Positions 53,201-55,006 of a stretch of 55,006 nucleotides of DNA are shown here, piece by piece. The notes under the pieces are model-generated. The model was not told the origin of the DNA, ran no database searches, and saw only the letters and a program-made list of their open reading frames with translations. Numbering within the stretch: the first letter of the stretch is position 1; each line of letters starts with the position of its first letter. The translations under genes and the position numbers were made by a program. Origin of the DNA: Bacteroidales bacterium (GTDB lineage: Bacteria; Bacteroidota; Bacteroidia; Bacteroidales; P3); assembly GCA_017561155.1 (NCBI GenBank), contig JAFZDP010000061.1:1-55006 (forward strand). Reading direction: 5' to 3'.

Positions 53201-55006
53201 ATACAGTAACAATAACTCCTGCTAACAACAAGGGTTGTGTAAAAGATACTGTGTTTTCGTTGGTTGTAGATAATGTTACTTTTACTGCTGGTAGTATTGA
53301 AGGTTCCGGAGCTGTTTGTGAAGGAGCAACTCCTACAATAGGAGCAGCGGATGCTGATGGAAACGGAACACTACAATATAGATGGTATCAATCCATAAAT
53401 GGCGAACCTGCAACCCTAATAACTGATGCAACTGACGAAACATACACACCATCAGATCTTACAGCAGGAACTTATGAATATATTCGTAAAGTTAAAGATC
53501 CTTGCAATACAAATGATCCTAATGCAGATCCTGATGGTTTTGTATCTTCAGGTAGTTACATTCTAACTGTAAACCCAAAACCAACAAATGTAACAGCATC
53601 AGGACCGAGCGAAGATATTTGTGGAGGCGGTAGTATAACATTAACCGGTTCGGCTGATGGTGATGGTTTATCTTATAAATGGACAAAAGAAGGTGTGGAA
53701 AAAGGTAGTGATATTACTTATACTATATATCCTGCATATCAATCACACAGTGGTACATACGTATTTACGGTAACAAATACTTATGGATGTTCAGCCGATG
53801 CTAGTGTAGATAACATAAGAGTACTAACAGATCCAATAGAAGTAGCGATAACTCTAACTGATGCTAACGGTAACCTAACTGTTCCTGCTACAGTCTGTGA
53901 AGGAAGTAGTGTAACATTATCGGCATGTTATAATGTAACTGCAAATGCAGAAAATACAGGAAATACAGAAAATACAGAAGATGTTACACCACCTACTTAT
54001 ACATATACATTAAAAAACGGCAATACTACAATTTCTACTCAAACTACAAATGGAGTGTATAATCCTACACTTGAAAATCTTGAACCAGGCACATATACAT
54101 TGAACGTTGCTTCTGAAAGTGAAAGCTGTGTTAAACCTTATACAGTGCTAACGGTGTATCCAAAGCCTGTGGTAAGTATAAGTCCAGAAACAGCCACGAT
54201 CTGTGCAGGTGGAAGTACAGAGTTGAGTGCAGAAGTAACCAATGCTAGTGGCGAAGGTGTAACAGTAAGCTATGTATGGTATAAAGGTGGTACAGGGGAA
54301 AGCAATGTAATATCAGATCAAACAAGTAATAGCTTACAATTAAGCAGTCTAACCGCAGGTCAACACAGCTATTACGTTAAAGCAAACGTAACCTATGGCG
54401 AAGGCGCAAGTGCCGTTGTATGTACTTCTGAAATATCCGGTCCATATACAGTAGAAGTATACGAAGCGTTCACAGTAAGCGAAATCACAGGTGCAGAAAC
54501 CCACTGTCTACATGATACAGAAAACTTATCGTTGAGTGTTACAGCAGCAGGCGGACACAATACCACCTATGCATGGAGTTATAGATTAAATAATGGCGAA
54601 TCCGTAGCTTTAGAATCTACAAGCAATACAGTTAATGTACTTACAAACGCAGCAGGTACTTATGTATACAGCGTAGTAGTAAGTAACGATTGTGGCGAAG
54701 ATGTTACTAAGAACTTTACAGTAACAGTATATACTCAAGAAACCGTATCGTTAGCTTCAAGTACAACAGAAACAGTATGTCCAAGAGCAGAAGTAACCTT
54801 AACAGCGACAGCTGGAGCTGGAGATGAAAACTATAGATATGCATGGTATACTGTATCTAATGGTACAGCAACCCAAATAGAAGGTGCTACTGAATCAATT
54901 CTAAGAGTTACACCAGAATCGACTACCACATACCGCGTAGTAGTAAGTGATGGCTGTGCAACTACAACAGAAGCAACAAGTGAAGATGTTACCGTAACTG
55001 TATATA
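50227..55006 (+). CDS. Very large secreted protein with Gly-rich, C-type lectin and Ig/PKD-like domains (3' end outside window)
   Basis: At least 1593 residues, open at the window edge. The hydrophobic signal HLMLLWLLAFTLVGSVAFGQ starts only at residue 44, leaving an unusually long polar n-region; cleavage is likely after AFG (about 62). Residues about 65-300 are a glycine-rich domain (VIIEAIGGGGAGG, repeated GGNG). About 555-800 is a C-type-lectin-like domain (GYLATITSLAENRF, FNWGIGHSDATGGPEPNSAS, GEYCLSIL, YSWNDL). Then follow at least six Ig/PKD-like repeats with paired cysteines (for example TLSACYNVT, YPKPVVSISPETATICAGG). Such proteins in Bacteroidota are commonly exported by the type IX system, but the C-terminal sorting domain would be outside the window. 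It probably binds glycans or other surfaces. Confidence 0.85.
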   Translation, partial: MQSSSTKFAHCGTSIKQEQQGVCSAIQKITHTSPYRGSGGIAKHLMLLWLLAFTLVGSVAFGQVTYTYTSSGTHTVSEGVNYVIIEAIGGGGAGGSVSNGKRPAGGGGGGAYSRVQVDVSDVLGTSRQISYNVGAGGTAGTNNRDGGITTVSFGGYRLTANGGNGAAAVTGTTVGNGANGGDSVSNAISGTGISNYHSYAGGKGGNGQYNDYSTTSRYSGGGGGAAGSNGAGNAASGRSGGSAQSPGGYGANGLTQNSPGAAGGNYGGGGSGAYYYGSSNGNYTGGNGASGVVIITECYSTNTNGANSDIVSRGSNITSMEVDVVANDFIPCPNNYTIEIIGDNGQPITTSNSSPIRPTDDGKKVLVTFPGTYESANTVFQYHIKCGTGESATTTNTATVVIQNSTVVANLGCPTALESTTEIDRTIEHYKFKTPKIIGKGGEYIKYMSLAFTNVPDIDNAGVYKFEVQSDSGFTVTNNEIREIGTDNISTKIGDIIDLGSFMFACHFNVGNGITFEKAEKLIKAIHVSIPESNTNDFVGVALEISTNYDSRNIIYNAENGHYYEYVAGTVTWQNAYNAAKNTTYLGMQGYLATITSLAENRFMTALVSEPGWLGGTRWPLSGGDGTQYYENFGSTNDLHSYWYWACGPEKEQKFMWQAAACPNGFYPNPDLTVANLLEADDWERLAFNGTNECSDRTGTRYCYEGTAAQDSALLWWYRKYMSDNNCYFNWGIGHSDATGGPEPNSASGEYCLSILSTKGKGCSFYGTEFAKYSWNDLANSPSGDWSATGYIIEYGDLVTGNSFTPLHDGAKCRSIVGLRKETITATVTGTEIQCRGGKDSLAVSISFTGGMAPYEFDIYVGNTYVKSYTTNGATTIYLPIEQNAKTYTIRDFTSGTITVGGCNVTAATFVIQGGSGEGKNEIKVPAAFSYKISKTAEECGKIGLKVKLSGGDATQYPLTVALSSFVDPITISVAGDSAIFTKTEGLTGGSYTVTITPANNKGCVKDTVFSLVVDNVTFTAGSIEGSGAVCEGATPTIGAADADGNGTLQYRWYQSINGEPATLITDATDETYTPSDLTAGTYEYIRKVKDPCNTNDPNADPDGFVSSGSYILTVNPKPTNVTASGPSEDICGGGSITLTGSADGDGLSYKWTKEGVEKGSDITYTIYPAYQSHSGTYVFTVTNTYGCSADASVDNIRVLTDPIEVAITLTDANGNLTVPATVCEGSSVTLSACYNVTANAENTGNTENTEDVTPPTYTYTLKNGNTTISTQTTNGVYNPTLENLEPGTYTLNVASESESCVKPYTVLTVYPKPVVSISPETATICAGGSTELSAEVTNASGEGVTVSYVWYKGGTGESNVISDQTSNSLQLSSLTAGQHSYYVKANVTYGEGASAVVCTSEISGPYTVEVYEAFTVSEITGAETHCLHDTENLSLSVTAAGGHNTTYAWSYRLNNGESVALESTSNTVNVLTNAAGTYVYSVVVSNDCGEDVTKNFTVTVYTQETVSLASSTTETVCPRAEVTLTATAGAGDENYRYAWYTVSNGTATQIEGATESILRVTPESTTTYRVVVSDGCATTTEATSEDVTVTVY

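Overview
The window is AT-rich chromosomal DNA from an anaerobic member of the Bacteroidota, most likely Bacteroidales. Supporting signs are repeated promoters with a TTTG (-33) and TAnnTTTG (-7) pair and almost no Shine-Dalgarno sequences, the Bacteroidota-type long NusB followed by DUF1573, YajC, YbbR and CoaE, a flavodiiron/rubrerythrin defence block typical of anaerobes, and BspA-type leucine-rich repeats. The species cannot be named from the sequence alone.

Layout: 1-1434 is non-coding, with a truncated inverted-repeat element and a phased palindrome array. 1490-5341 (+) carries a ROK sugar kinase, a FucP-like sugar permease, N-carbamoylputrescine amidohydrolase and an Ohr peroxidase. 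13519-5700 (-) is a seven-gene surface-sugar operon: ddhA-ddhB-ddhC and an SDR that should make a CDP-3,6-dideoxyhexose, then a GtrB-like transferase, a GtrA-like flippase and a GT39-like membrane transferase with C-terminal TPRs. 16362-13870 (-) encodes an unusual methyltransferase/leucine-rich-repeat/Sel1 fusion ending in an SSB-like tail. 17908-22426 (+) is an oxygen/peroxide/NO defence cluster (fprA, flavin reductase-rubredoxin, rubrerythrin, ferritin, PerR-like, rubredoxin, small wHTH, reverse rubrerythrin). metK (+) and gap (-) follow.

26004-34204 (+) is core housekeeping: nusB-DUF1573-yajC, ybbR-coaE, rplM-rpsI, rpsB-tsf, glyA. 36600-35222 (-) holds rsmE and a DUF4159 gene. 37076-41054 (+) is a partial ATP synthase operon, atpEFHAG, with no atpB, atpD or atpC in the window. 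It is followed by an O-antigen-ligase-like gene, a PgpH-type HD phosphodiesterase and rlmN, which has a 1-nt frameshift near its start. 45686-50226 is a repeat-rich accessory region with an MNT-HEPN pair between two long direct repeats, a RAYT-type transposase and GC-rich palindromes. From 50227 to the window end runs a very large secreted protein with glycine-rich, C-type-lectin and Ig/PKD-like domains, cut by the window edge.

The most unusual signal is non-coding. Most long spacers contain arrays with a strict 22- or 23-bp period (about two helical turns), each built on a different short core such as GAGTTAACTC, GATCGATC, CCCAAAGGGTTTGGG or TTTACGTTA. These arrays sit next to four copies of a MITE-like element with 17-bp terminal inverted repeats. 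All functional statements are inferences from reading motifs; no database search was possible.
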